From Stenocarpella maydis (Eukaryota; Ascomycota; Sordariomycetes; Diaporthales; Diaporthaceae), in NCBI GenBank assembly GCA_002270565.1, contig NQMI01000197.1:1-64000 (forward strand): a DNA stretch of 64,000 nucleotides. Direction: 5' to 3'. Below, piece by piece: positions 33,810-44,406 of this stretch. Numbering within the stretch: position 1 is the stretch's first letter; each line of letters starts with the position of its first letter. Below the pieces are notes generated by a model, which saw only the letters and a list, made by a program, of their open reading frames with translations, ran no database searches and had not been told where the DNA came from. A program made the position numbers and the translations under genes.

Positions 33810-34247
33810 ATGAAGCTTTCAACGATACTGCTATCCATCCTACCTCTGGCTCTTGCAGCCCCAATTATGGAGCCAGAGCCCGTCGCTGATATTGAAGCTC
33901 GTCACAAGTACACCTCGTACGGCGACAAAAAGGGAGGATACGGAAAATATGGAAAATACGCAAACTAGTGGGTTTTATCTTGAGCTGTGACCTTAAACCA
34001 CTTCAAGGAACACAGCATACTGCGCCTTGATTCGCATCGACCAAACAGAACAATTCCTCGGAAAACCCGAGTCCAGATGTCATCTGCTGCTGACACAATT
34101 GCCCGTAGCAAGAGTTATGACCCGCCACCACCACCCCCTCCACCACACAAAAAACCGGCACCTCCCCCGAAGAAGGTGCCATCATACGGATCGTACGGCG
34201 ACAAGAACGGAGCGTACGGCAAGTACGGCAGCTATCACTCCTACTAG
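33810..34247 (+). CDS. Tyr-rich secreted peptide precursor, candidate RiPP precursor
   Basis: Exons 33810-33967 and 34109-34247 give 98 aa. The 141-nt intron is GTGGGT..CGTAG with a GCTGAC branch site 14-20 nt upstream. Splicing replaces a stop right after KYAN with Tyr and opens the second half. Residues 1-17 are a signal peptide (ends ALALAAP), followed by an acidic leader (MEPEPVADIEAR). Two similar blocks follow: YTSYGDKKGGYGKYGKYANY (residues 34-53) and YGSYGDKNGAYGKYGSYHSY (79-98). Between them lies a linker with eight consecutive Pro and two Lys-Lys sites. There are no Cys. A repeated Tyr-rich segment behind a signal peptide, with dibasic sites and a nearby UstYa gene, fits a dikaritin-type precursor. 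A structural wall or adhesive protein is the main alternative. I know no named homologue. Confidence 0.7.
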
Positions 34248-34898
34248 TACAAGAAGGGTCTGACCGATGTCCTTGCCTCCGCCACCCGCTACTCGGAGTG
34301 ATCTCGATTATTCATCTGAGATCCACCCAGTGCGATCGAAATTGGGGCGTTCCTGCGGGAAGCCATGTGGCTTGGCTGATCTGACTGGGGAAAGCTGTGT
34401 TTAGGGTGTGGGGTGCCTACCATTATAGCTAGATGGTTCACTATTTGAGCTCTCTGGGTTCGATTGGAGCAGGTTCCAAAAGTGGCAATCCCAGACGCAG
34501 AAGCTTTTATCAATAGAGTCACTCTAAATACATTCATTCAGTCATCCCCTGCTTTACCTGACCTTATGCAGTTGATATATGTATAATTAGTCATGCTAGC
34601 TGAAGTATTGGATTAAGTATCTGCACCTCAGCTTATTAACATTGAGTAACACGGCTATTATGATAGTGATATATGGTTCTGAGCATTTTACAGTAAGGAG
34701 ATAAAGACTTACTGCCGCGATTTATAATGGAATCCTTCAAGCTACATTACTCATTACATCTAAGTCTTTGCTACCATTCCATGACATTCTTCAACTGATA
34801 CCTACTAGTATACCATGAAATACAACGAAATCGATCCTTAGTTATTTTCTTGAGAGCATTGCGAAGACTTGATGAATCGTGCGCATCATCTGGTAGTA
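34248..34898. other. 3' flank between convergent genes
   Basis: AT-richer, no gene-like frame. It separates the Tyr-rich precursor from the 3' end of the metzincin remnant on the other strand. Confidence 0.5.
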
Positions 34899-36323
34899 TT
34901 AGTCCAGCGTCTTGCGCGGGTCAACGTCCACGATGCGAACACCACAAACCAAATCCCCATCTTTCTTTGAGTATAATTCCCGAATGACCCGGCAGTCCTC
35001 CTCAAAGAGCCGCAGTAGGCTCGGGTGCACCCCTGTGCGCATGATGGTATCCTAGTCCCCGTCGCGAGTGCCAGGCCACAGGACGGACGGCTCCCGCAGC
35101 TCTTGGTGGTCGTACCCGGCGTGGTAGTGGCGCAGACCCAGGATATGCGCAAACTCGTGGACAAAAACATTGCGCAGGGAGTCGTGGTAGGTATCAAAGA
35201 CCCGGTGGTTGTCCGCGACGGACGAGACGCGCACATGCCACTTCTCTGGTGAGTCGCTGTGGAAGAAAGCCTTAGCGAGGGTGTATCTGTCGAGGTTAGG
35301 GTCGTAGCAGATGGTGAAGGTGCCGAGGGTCGTGTCCTGTGCGCAGACGAAGGCGATCCCTAGTTGCCGTTCGTTGAAGTCCGCGGCAGCTGCAATGGCG
35401 GCGTCCCTGATGAAATCTGTGACCCCGGGATCGATGTTTGCGTGCGTGAAGCTGGCCGAGTCCATGCTGAAATAAAGTGTGCCGTGCTGTGGCATCGGAC
35501 GTTGGATCTCGCCCCTGGGGAACTCATGTATGCGGGTCTCGCGCGTGGTGCTTGGCATTGCTGGTGAGGCTCTCCAGTATCCCTCGATTGGTGAGACCAC
35601 GGGAGCACTGATAGCCACCATCAGTATGCGAAGAACGGATAGTTGCCGCTCATCCATGACGGCCACCAGCATACTGATGGTGGCAGGATCTGCTTTACGG
35701 ATATAGACCAAGAATGTGTTGATGACGACCGTCACATTTTTGACGCTGGCAAAGCAAGATCCAGATGCTGGTACAGACCCGATGCAGCGCGGAAGAGTGC
35801 TAAGAACCTGTGGGTGGTCCTCGTCGGCCGGTTCTTGGAGCAATCCGGATCCCTCGGCTTGTTGGATGACCTTGCTGGCTTGAGAGGTGGTATCTGCATG
35901 GCGCCTGGATATACCATTTACTTTCTCGGCGCTGTCTCTTGGTGTTTCCTCACTGGTCCTAAGATGGTGGGAATGACGGCCTGGCCCGATGCCGTTGTCG
36001 AGCTTAATGGCCAGTGGATTCCCGTTGGCGCCAGCCTCGGCACACTGGTGGGGTGCGGCGTCATCAACCTCGCAATCAGCCAGGGGTTGCTCGTTGAGAG
36101 ATATTTCAGAAAGTATTTCTGCTAGGCCACGGTATGCTTCCTGATGCGAGTGAAAGTCGTACAGATATTGACCCGGTTCGACGCATCGGAGCGTGAGGCC
36201 ACGGACCAGGCCTCCATATGCATTTCCATTGTTGTGGGATGCTGTGGCCCGAGTTTTCTCTGTAGTGATTCCAGAAAGCCATCCTGGCCGATGGTAGACT
36301 GGGTGGAGTCCACGTGGTAGCGC
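34899..36323 (-). pseudogene. Metzincin-type zinc metalloprotease, interrupted by an in-frame TAG
   Basis: The minus frame is open from about 36323 to a TAG at 35054-35052 and then continues in the same frame for 50 codons to TAA at 34901-34899. The catalytic helix HEFAHILGLRH (HExxHxxGxxH) lies near 35120-35152. The part after the TAG (DTIMRTGVHPSLLRLFEEDC, then VIRELYSKKDGD) contains the expected Met-turn (TIM) and a family-like tail. So the TAG cuts off an essential part and is best read as a nonsense change (CAG to TAG would be a RIP-type transition) or a sequence error. Upstream, an ATG is missing in this frame; exon 1 may lie in the overlapping frame at 36122-36493. Residues before the catalytic core are low-complexity. 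The position next to the Tyr-rich precursor is suggestive but unproven. Confidence 0.6.
35614..35684. repeat. Perfect 16-bp inverted repeat inside the metalloprotease frame
   Basis: gccaccatcagtatgc at 35614-35629 and its exact reverse complement gcatactgatggtggc at 35669-35684, separated by 39 nt. It could form a strong hairpin in the transcript. It falls in the hydrophobic segment before the protease core. Confidence 0.8.
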
Positions 36324-37099
36324 TCACTGCCGGAAGAGCTGCCAGTATCCATTGACTCGTTGTCTCGGAGAAACAGGGCCCCAAGGGGGAAAGTGAAGTT
36401 GAACTGTGGATGCAATTCAGACATGATACTGCGATGCGCGGTGCACGACATGGCCTGGCAATGCTGTGCGATGAGGAGCCTCCACGGAGACACTAAGTCA
36501 GAACGCTGGCTTGGAGTCTGAAAGAGAGGAGAGGAGTAACTATAGAGGCGAAAAGTTGACTGAGAGATGGGTTTGAGAGTTAAAGTCGCAGCAATAGAGA
36601 GATCGGCATCTTCTTATATGAAGTGGTTGGTGATTTTTTTCCGTGTTGCAGCAGCAGTCCTCCCGATGGGGGCGGCTCTCGAGGAAGCGGCCCTCGAGGA
36701 AGCGGCCGAGCCAATCAATTTACACGCATGTCGTCAGTCCTGCAAGTGAGCTTATTCCCGATCAGCTTGCTTGTCGTCCGTCAGGCCCACCTTTTTTCTC
36801 TGTATCATGAAGAGACGGCGCGCCGACATGCAGTTTCTGTAAGAAGGCCAAAAAGGGCCGTTCTTCAGATCCTCTCCGGATGCCTGCTTCTCGGACCACA
36901 GCCCCTGCACGCCAGAGCCCAAGCTCCTGCCGGGCACGTTTATCGCTACTCGGGCCCGAAGACCGCGGCGTGGGCTGCGCCACCTCAAGCAGGTGGGCGG
37001 GACTGCTGTTAGTGGCGGGGCTACATGGTTCACCTCGAACATCCGTCACCACAGACCAAAGAAGTGGTCCCAAATAGACCACCCCAGCTCCTCTTTGAA
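36324..37099. other. Unassigned interval
   Basis: Contains a minus frame at 36122-36493 (RDNESMDTGSSSGSERY..., later QRKLGPQHPTTM, faintly like a tetratricopeptide unit) that may be an upstream exon of the metalloprotease gene. A 16-bp direct repeat (ctcgaggaagcggccc) lies near 36677-36710. No other gene is recognised. Confidence 0.35.
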
Positions 37100-37345
37100 T
37101 TATTTAAAATCAAAAAAATCATTATAATGTTTAATTGCAACCGCCCTGCCGTACACTGCGGCCCGTTCAAACCGGTGGTGGTGGCATAGCTGCGGCAGGA
37201 TATGCTCCATTTGAAAGACCATGTTACCCATTTGGCCTCCAGTAAGGATTCCAGGGTCAAAGGTGAAGTTCAGATCGACCTCGTCCTCGCCCAAAGCAGC
37301 CTCGACGACGAGAGGGTGCAAGGAGGGCTGACATGATATACGGCG
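37100..37345 (-). pseudogene. Possible relic of an NRPS condensation domain
   Basis: The minus frame reads HPLVVEAALGEDEVDLNFTF, then DPGILTGGQMGNMVFQMEHILPQL, then stops. This resembles the end of NRPS condensation domains (YPLVVECxLxxDxVxLxxxFDxxVLxxxQMxxxLxQFEHVLxQL). Upstream, about 37345-37700, gene-like fragments continue in changing frames (for example EVFLDLVSKVNPKRIAVCAHP), so the gene is broken. No adenylation or thiolation motif is nearby. The assignment rests on one short stretch. Confidence 0.35.
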
Positions 37346-37699
37346 TAGCTTCGTAGGGGTGACAACCTTGGAGGTACATTGGAAGTAACATTATTACAGA
37401 TGAGATTCTTGTAACGTCGCGGCCATTGGAGAACGCCAAGTCCAAGGTGCCGCTCGTAATGGCCGTTCCAGACAATGGTCAATTCCGGGAATGGGATGCG
37501 ATCAAGTAAGTCGGGTGCGCACAAACCGCAATGCGTTTCGGGTTGACCTTCGACACCAAATCTAGAAAGACCTCTTGAAAGTCGCGATCTCGGGTTTCTA
37601 CTATCCCTTTGGCACCTAGAAGAGCGCTCGAAGTCACGGTGCTCTTTTGGTCGCAAGATGCTTGGGAGACATACCTCGTGTAAAATGGTCTTGAAAAGC

Positions 37700-38382
37700 A
37701 TTTAATGTCCGAGATAAAACCTTATGAGGACAGTATGGTCTTTAATTAGCCCGCCTGGTCAATACCGCTCTTTAAATATCTGCTGACCGCAGGCAGTTGT
37801 GAATGGTGCAGGACGGGACAGCCTGGGAAACTTACCCGGGCTCTCGTCCTCGGCTGACCGCAGTGCGTGGATTGATGCTTGCTGCTGGGTACCGGACTCG
37901 AAAGATGGTGTCTTCTGCCGGGGGGTGACTGCATGTTGCGTCCGCCGCATCGGCTCCGAGTCGGTGGAAAAGGGCGTATTCGCCGAGCCGGAGCCGGAGC
38001 CGGATACGTCAGATGTGAATTTTGGGCTCTGTACCATAGAAAACGTAGTGTGGCAAAATCCAGAAACAAGCGGACGAGGCGACAGAATAGCTGTATCTAT
38101 ATTGCGCCGGCATATTGCATTTAGACAACTTGGTCGGATGTAGTTTCATTAACAACCAAGCCGGTCACAATCATCTTGCTTGAGCCTATTTAACTACACA
38201 TCAATGTGTAGACCGAGCTGCCGACTTAGTCATGAGCCCACGATTACTGGTATCCATCTATTCCCCCCACATTGACCCCTCATTCTACTGCTGGACCCAA
38301 GACGCTGGTCTCGTCTCCCCAGCCTCCTTGTCTCGCCAGCCTCCTCCACGATCACACGCAGATCCGTGCATTGCATGAAGCA
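37700..38382. other. Intergenic region before thiamine pyrophosphokinase
   Basis: Overlapping short frames on both strands (37799-38143 plus, 37759-38037 minus) with no domain. The last 150 bases are likely the leader of the downstream gene. Confidence 0.45.
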
Positions 38383-39365
38383 ATGGCCGACCCGATAGAG
38401 TGGTACCCGGCCCGCATCCTCCAGGCGCGGGCCGAAGGGCATGACAGGCCCAACGCCCCGGGCCCTGGCAACGCCAACTCGTTTGCTCTCATCATTCTCA
38501 ACCAGCCGCTCCGGGATGTAGAAACGCTGAAAAAGCTTTGGAAGAATTGTACACAAAATCTCCTTGCCCTTGGGTCATCTCGCGCCGGCTCTCAACCCTT
38601 GCTGATCCACTATCAGCATCTTTGCGAGTTGCAGCAGATGGCGGTGCAAACCGCCTTCTGGATGTCTATGAGCATGACCAAGATGGCAGGCTTTTCGTGA
38701 GATCTACCCGTCTTCCGCCCACTGTGAGATATCCCATGAGTGCTCACAATGCCAAGGACAACCTCGATGCCATAGTAGGCGATCTGGACTCCCTCACAGC
38801 CCAGTCACGGCAGCACTTCACCACCCGAGCCAAGCCGGCCAAGGTCATCCACGACCCAGACCAGTATTCGACAGACTTCGCCAAGACGGTCAAGTGGGTG
38901 CGCGCCTCGTCGGCTCCTTTACCGGGGGACACGGACGCCGCCCCCACGCCCCCCGACATAGTCGCCATGGGCGGGCTTGGGGGGCGCGTGGACCAGGGCC
39001 TGAGCCAGCTGCACCACCTGTACCTATTCCAGACGTCTCCTGACTACGCCGAGGGCCGCTTGTTCCTCGTGAGCGGCGAGTCGGTCACGTTCCTGCTCAA
39101 GGGCGGGAGGAGGCACCGGGTGCGCGTGCGCGAGCGGGACAGGGACGGTTCGCCGAGGAAGGACGTATTCGATAAATACGCTGGCATCGTCCCGGTCAAG
39201 GAGCCGAGTATCATCACGCTGAGGGGGTTCGAGTGGGACGTCACGGACTGGGAAACCGAGTTCGGGGGGCAGATGAGCACGAGTAACCATGTACTGCCCG
39301 GGTCCGAGGTAGTTGAGGTCGAGACGACGAGGGACGTGTTGTTCACCATCGCGCTGAAGAGGTAG
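38383..39365 (+). CDS. THI80: Thiamine pyrophosphokinase
   Basis: Exons 38383-38548 and 38617-39365 (68-nt intron, GTACAC..ATCAG) give 304 aa. Joining gives WKN-SSLRVAADGGANRLLD, the first substrate motif. Others are DAIVGDLDSL, DQYSTDFAKTVKW and MGGLGGRVDQGLSQLHHLY, all standard for Thi80/TPK1. The C-terminal part (GIVPVKEPSIITLRGFEWDV, STSNHV) is the thiamin-binding beta domain. The enzyme moves pyrophosphate from ATP to thiamine, making the cofactor ThDP in the cytosol. The ATG at 38383 (MADPIEWYPARIL) was chosen because it matches the usual short N-terminus, whereas the frame further upstream has no ATG. Confidence 0.95.
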
Positions 39366-39980
39366 CTGGTCGGTTTTGTGGAAGAATTCGCGCAGCCGGA
39401 AGTGCTGTCGAGCAAAGTGCTCTGCACCACACCCACACTGGCGCCCTCCCTCTTCGTGCCATCTCTCACATCACGACATCACACTGGTTTCTCGGCCTCA
39501 AAGCAAGTATCGGCCCGTCTGCCCGCCCGGCGCAAATGGCAGGCGTTGCTACTAGCCGAAGGTTCATACTCGCTGTTTCGAGTCTTCCTGGAAGCATGGG
39601 TGGACGGAATGAATCATCCACCGCGCAGACGTTAGGCGCTGGTCGCCGAGCTCTTTTGGCTTCCCTTTCGCACTGGCGGCCTCTCCAGGGCCGTCAATCC
39701 TCTGCGAGAATGGCATGATGAGATGTCATAACAAGGGCAACACGATGGGTGATGCGCAGCGTGCTGCACGATGAGACCCAAGACGAAGTTTCCCAAAGGA
39801 TGTAGGTGCGCACAATGTTCAAAGAGTCACCTCATCCCATTCCCATAAATGATGCCGGCTGCCTTTAATCCCAACCAGAACGCCATGCTCATGCAGATCT
39901 GTAATACGACAAAGTCCCGGAGGAAACTAACTTTCCCACCACAAAGTGACCGGGAGATGACCACCGCAGCTCTAGCCAAA
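39366..39980. other. 3' flanks of two convergent genes
   Basis: Between the stop codons of thiamine pyrophosphokinase and BOS1. Overlapping short frames only; no gene recognised. Confidence 0.5.
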
Positions 39981-40865
39981 TCACCGCAAGAAGTGCAGAC
40001 ACAACCAGCAGAAGGCAAAGAATATCAGCACCCCTGCCCAGAATATCCACTTGTCCTCCCTCGTACGCCGCTCAATCATGCGGATCGTGTCCCCGGAGAC
40101 GCCGAGCGTGTTGGCGACCGAGTAGAGCCTCTTCTGCGTGCCCTTGAGCATCTCGCGCTGCGTGCCCAGGTCCCCGAGGACCGCCTGGCCCCGGGCGATG
40201 TACTCGTCCAGCGCGGAGTTTGTGCTGGCGAAGAATTTCTGCTCCCGCAGCGCGTGGTCCTCGCGCATCGCGTCGTTGCTGCCCATCCCGTAGCCGCCGC
40301 CCCCAGAGCTGCTGCTGCCTCCGACCCCGGCCCCGCCGCTCGTATTCCTCACGTGCCCGCCCCCGCCGTACCCGCCGTACGAGCTGGACGTCGCGGCGGC
40401 CGCCCCGGAGCTCGCGGGGTACGGGTTCTCGGGCGTGGCGGCGTAGGGCCGGCGGCCGAGGAGCTCGCCGCGGTCCCGGGCGTGCAGGGCTTCGTCGCGG
40501 GCGGTCTTGAGGGACTCGAACTCGCGACGGTACTCGGCCAGCTCGGAGCGGAAGTTGCGTATGCGCTCGAGGGCCTTCTCCTGCTTGGCCGGGTTGAGCT
40601 CTTGCTTGGCCAGCGAGTTGTACTCGTCGATGGTGCGCTGGAAGGCGGTGAGGGAGGCGCTGAGGGACCCCAGCGCGGCGGGGCTTATGTGGGCTGCTGA
40701 TGGGGGCGCATTCGGGCCGGGCGAGGAGGGATGGCTGGAGAGATTGCCAAGGTCTTTGCGGATCGAGGTGCTCTGCTTGAGAGCGCTGTTGAAGGTTGTG
40801 TTCTGCGGCGCGGGGTTGTTGTTAGCTCTGGCTTCCATGATGGATGCATCTGCAGGGCTTACCAT
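39981..40865 (-). CDS. BOS1: Bos1/membrin-type Qb-SNARE (ER-Golgi)
   Basis: I place the start codon at 40865-40863, directly followed by a 60-nt intron (GTAAGC..CCGCAG, GCTAAC branch site 18 nt upstream), then 40802-39981. This gives 274 aa starting MNTTFNSALKQSTSIRKDL, the typical Bos1 N-terminus; translating the intron instead would add an odd 20-residue insert. An N-terminal helical region (residues about 40-105) is followed by a Gly/Ser-rich linker. The SNARE helix (ALREQKFFASTNSALDEYIA ... LKGTQKRLYSVANTLGVSGDTIRMIERR) precedes the C-terminal anchor KWIFWAGVLIFFAFCWLCLHFL. Family role: v-SNARE on COPII vesicles for ER-to-Golgi transport. The Gly-rich linker is longer than in yeast. Confidence 0.92.
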   Translation of the reverse strand: MVSPADASIMEARANNNPAPQNTTFNSALKQSTSIRKDLGNLSSHPSSPGPNAPPSAAHISPAALGSLSASLTAFQRTIDEYNSLAKQELNPAKQEKALERIRNFRSELAEYRREFESLKTARDEALHARDRGELLGRRPYAATPENPYPASSGAAAATSSSYGGYGGGGHVRNTSGGAGVGGSSSSGGGGYGMGSNDAMREDHALREQKFFASTNSALDEYIARGQAVLGDLGTQREMLKGTQKRLYSVANTLGVSGDTIRMIERRTREDKWIFWAGVLIFFAFCWLCLHFLR

Positions 40866-41370
40866 GATGACTCTGCCGATGCTATGTGGTCATGGAGGAC
40901 AGCAAGGTGGGGGATTAGAAGATGGGATGCTAGTCGGTTTGGAATGGAAAAATTGCCTTGCCTTCTCCAAGGCCTTTTGGCTGTTTTACTAATTAGACGA
41001 AGGACGATCTGGCATTTCGAACTGCCACTCAGGAGTCAGCACAGCTCCCGGCCTAAATCTTGACCGCCTGCCCAAAGCGTCTGCCCGAGGTCGGCAAATG
41101 TGGCAGGGGTCAGCATTGGCAGGGATAGCCTTGTCAAAGTCGCTCAGCGTAAGAACACAATAAACTGTTGGGCTACAAGTAGTCATCACCAAGAAACATG
41201 CAGATAGCTACTCCCAACTGGCCACTGCAAGCGCACAGAGACAAAAGGAGCCTTTGAAATCATGGACCAATCTAGTGTGGTGCAATCACTCCGTAAGAGC
41301 ATGTAAACGCCTCGCCTCGTTCTGGACTAGTATATATCCCATTTCAAAGGAACCAACCAACTCCATGCCA
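40866..41370. other. Intergenic region between BOS1 promoter and subtilase 3' end
   Basis: About 500 bp, no gene-like frame. Holds the BOS1 upstream region. Confidence 0.5.
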
Positions 41371-44300
41371 TCACTGGTAGACCAAAGTGAAAGGTACAGT
41401 CTCGACAGTCAGGTAATCCTCTGTGATTTCCGGGTCCCCGGTGATCCGCAGCGCCCTCACAACCAGCTGGTACTCGCCGGGGGGCACAACAGAGCCGTCG
41501 GCAAGCAGGCCCGTGAACGGCGCAATGTAGAGGTTCCGCGCCAGGTACGTGAGCGGGTAACCATATATGCTCCCCGCGATGGTGGTGCCACGGACCTCGG
41601 CCGTAGTGCCATTGTAGCCTGACCCAAGAGGGACGACGTCGGCGCGGACGATGCGGGCGCCCAGGTCGAGCTGGTACGCCGCCGCGGGGTAGGCGATGTC
41701 GCTATCCGGGCTCAGCGCCGCTGCGAGGGTGGGGTACGGCACGGTAAAGGTGATGTTCGCGGCCACGGCGGTGTGTAGGGGGTTGCTGAAGTCGGTGAGA
41801 TAGGTGTAGGTCTGGTCGAGGTTGGTGGCGTTGTAGAGGCTGCCTGCGACTCCCAGGTAGGGCACGGCGAGGTTCTCGCCATTGGTGCCGTTGATTGTAA
41901 TGTAACCGCTGTATACGGGCAGGAGGGAGGCGTCCAGGCCTGCGGGCAGGGTTGGCGAGACGGTGATGTTCGCGGCTGAGCCCGCTGGGATCTCGATGGT
42001 ACTGTCTGAGAAGGCCAGCGTGGCGGCTACATCTGTGGTTGGGTTGGGGAAGGACGCTGGCCAGGAGCCGGGCGCTGTGAGCGTGTACGCCGTCAGGGCT
42101 GGGACATGACTGAGGGTATAGGTGACGCTCGAGGACCCAGTGTTCTCAATGCCGAATGTGTACCTGTCGATGAAGTGCCCTGTGTCATTGAAGGAGATGC
42201 TAGCGACACTCAGCAAGGTTTTGGTGAAAGCCGCATCGTAGGCCTGGATCAAGCCGGGTCCCTGTTGGGCGACAGGGGCCAGTCCGGTGTAAGTGGCAGT
42301 ACCGTCGTTCCAGATGCTGGCCTTGGCGGTGGTGGTGATGGCATTGCCGAGGGCAGCGGGATTGAACGTGCCACGGACCTGGCCAACAAGGGCGTAGATG
42401 GCTGCCACCAGTGGTGTGGCCATGGAAGTACCTGAGAGGATGGCATATCCGCCCAGGGCAAGAGGGTAGGTGGAGAGGACATTGCCTCCAATTCCACCCA
42501 CGTCCGGGTATATATCAACCTCATAGGTCGGGCCCCAGCTTGTGAAGGTGCTAGCATGGCCTCCCGTGAGCCTGTTCGGGGCTGAAAAGTAGAAGCGGCC
42601 GGCAAAATTGGGGTCGATGATGGTCAACACGACATCCAGGCCATCGTCCAGCTCCTCGACGAACTGAGCACCTTGGTCGGCGGACACCATGCCAGCTCCC
42701 AGGATCTGGCCAGCGCCAGTCATACTTGCAGTGACGACCCTGATAAGAAGTCAGCGCAGTACTCATATAATCACAACATCCGACGGCCAGGAACTCACTC
42801 GTCCGAGTTGGCGTAGAAAAGAACATAGCGTGCACCGTGAGCAGCCGCGTTGTTCGCCTTGCTAGCGAAGCTGCAAGTTCCACGGCGGATAAGGACAATG
42901 TAGCCAGACAGATCGGGGGTGTCGGCAGGCAAGGCCGAGCAGGCATCGTCGGCAACTGTCGTCGTGTTGCTTACAAGCCACAGCGGCAGGGTCACATTGC
43001 CGAAGGGGATGGAGCTTGCAACCCATCCAAACGGGGTGGACGTGTTGGTCTCGCTCGTGGCGGACGAGGCCGCATTCAGTAGCTGGGGGTACTCCGAATT
43101 GTCGAACGATGCCACCGATGTGACGCCCTTTCCATCCGCTGCATTGCTGGCGAAGAATTGACCGCTACTACCGTAATTTCCAGCGGCAAGAGTGCAGGGC
43201 ACACCAGCCTCGACGATGCGCTGGGTGGCCACGGACCAGGGTTCTTCACTCCAGCCTGAGTAGCCCCCGATCGATGCAGTTATAATATCACTCCCAGCCT
43301 CGTATGCCATGTTGAAGGCAGCAATAAGGACGTCATCACCACTGCTGCCGAAGCACCCGAAGACCCTGAAGGCCCCCAGGGTGACTCCAGGAGCCGCGCC
43401 AGTGAAGCCGTATTCGTTTGCCTGGGCAGCAATGATACCTGTAATGCGTTAGTTGGGCTAAAAGCCAGTCCTCCGCATAGCACATCAGAGGACTATCTCA
43501 CCTGCCACGTGAGTTCCATGACCGAGGCAATCATAGGGCAAATCATCGGGTACTGGCGTGTTTGAGCCAGTATAGCTGTCGCCAACGAGATCATAGCCGT
43601 ACGACACCAGATAACCATCACCAAAGCCGCCTCCGAGGGCAGGGTGAAGGTAGTCGATGCCACTATCAATGACAGCGACCTTGACACCGGTGCCGGTGTA
43701 CCCAGCCGCACGGAGTTGGTCGACCTGGGTCTGCACATGGGTCGAGAAGGCGTCCACTTCGGAATCGTTATCCTGACGCCTCTGAAGGGCCTCTGCGGCT
43801 TCTTCGGGAGTTACTGTGGCATTGAGAGTCAGCCTTCACATATCAGGGAAGCTTGAGAAGTTTCATCCAAATACAGCATGGAAAAGGCCGCACGACATCG
43901 CCTCTTGAGACAATGGCTCGGAGGGGGGGAGGGGTTGTTCTTCCGACACAGGTTAAAACTGTCTCTGGGAAGCTTCTTACTGCTGGTGCCCGTGGTGATC
44001 TTCTCCTCCACCGGTAAGTCAACGCGCCGCACTGGCCAGATATTCTTGACAGTCGGCAGCGAGACAATCTCGTTTACAGTCTTCTCCTCATCAACGAGGT
44101 CCTCAAGCTTGAACGATGCGCCCTTGAAGAGGCTGTAGCTCATGTTCAGCCGCTCAGAGAATTTGATATTCTTTGAGCTGAGACTGTCATAGAAAGAACG
44201 GACGTCCTGTGGTGTCGTGTTAGAGACGCATGTGGGACGGATATGCGATAGCTAGTAGTGTCTCTTACAGGAGAGCCTTCGAACTCGACCATGTAGGCGC

Positions 44301-44406
44301 CGGGAATAGTAGCATTATTACCCTTGGTAGCCCTCTCGCCGGTAGCAGCCACGGAGGAGATAAAGGCTCCTCCCAAGAAGGGGAGTATGGAAAGGAGTGG
44401 AAGCAT
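41371..44406 (-). CDS. Secreted subtilisin-like serine protease (S8) with PA and Fn3-like domains
   Basis: Five exons (44406-44269, 44206-43981, 43813-43502, 43438-42799, 42739-41371), all with GT..AG introns in phase, give 894 aa. There is a signal peptide ([18 protein letters not shown]), then an inhibitor_I9-type propeptide ([20 protein letters not shown]). The catalytic triad is Asp171 (VAVIDSGID), His220 (GHGTHVAG) and Ser544 (SGTSMATP). A PA-type insert sits between His and Ser ([23 protein letters not shown]). An Fn3_5-like beta region follows from about residue 600. The architecture is that of minor extracellular proteases (Vpr type) and fungal C5a-peptidase-like enzymes. The oxyanion Asn is probably in TLAAGNYG. 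Several NxT/S sites fit a secreted glycoprotein. Confidence 0.93.

Noticed and set aside
33987..34247. Separate 86-aa gene starting in the intron of the Tyr-rich precursor
   Set aside because: Its first 40 residues are intron translation; splice sites and the repeated block join the rest to the signal-peptide exon.
35643..36125. 160-codon plus frame with a hydrophobic stretch
   Set aside because: Opposite the open minus frame of the metalloprotease; no family signal.
39849..40700. 283-codon plus frame
   Set aside because: Antisense shadow of BOS1.
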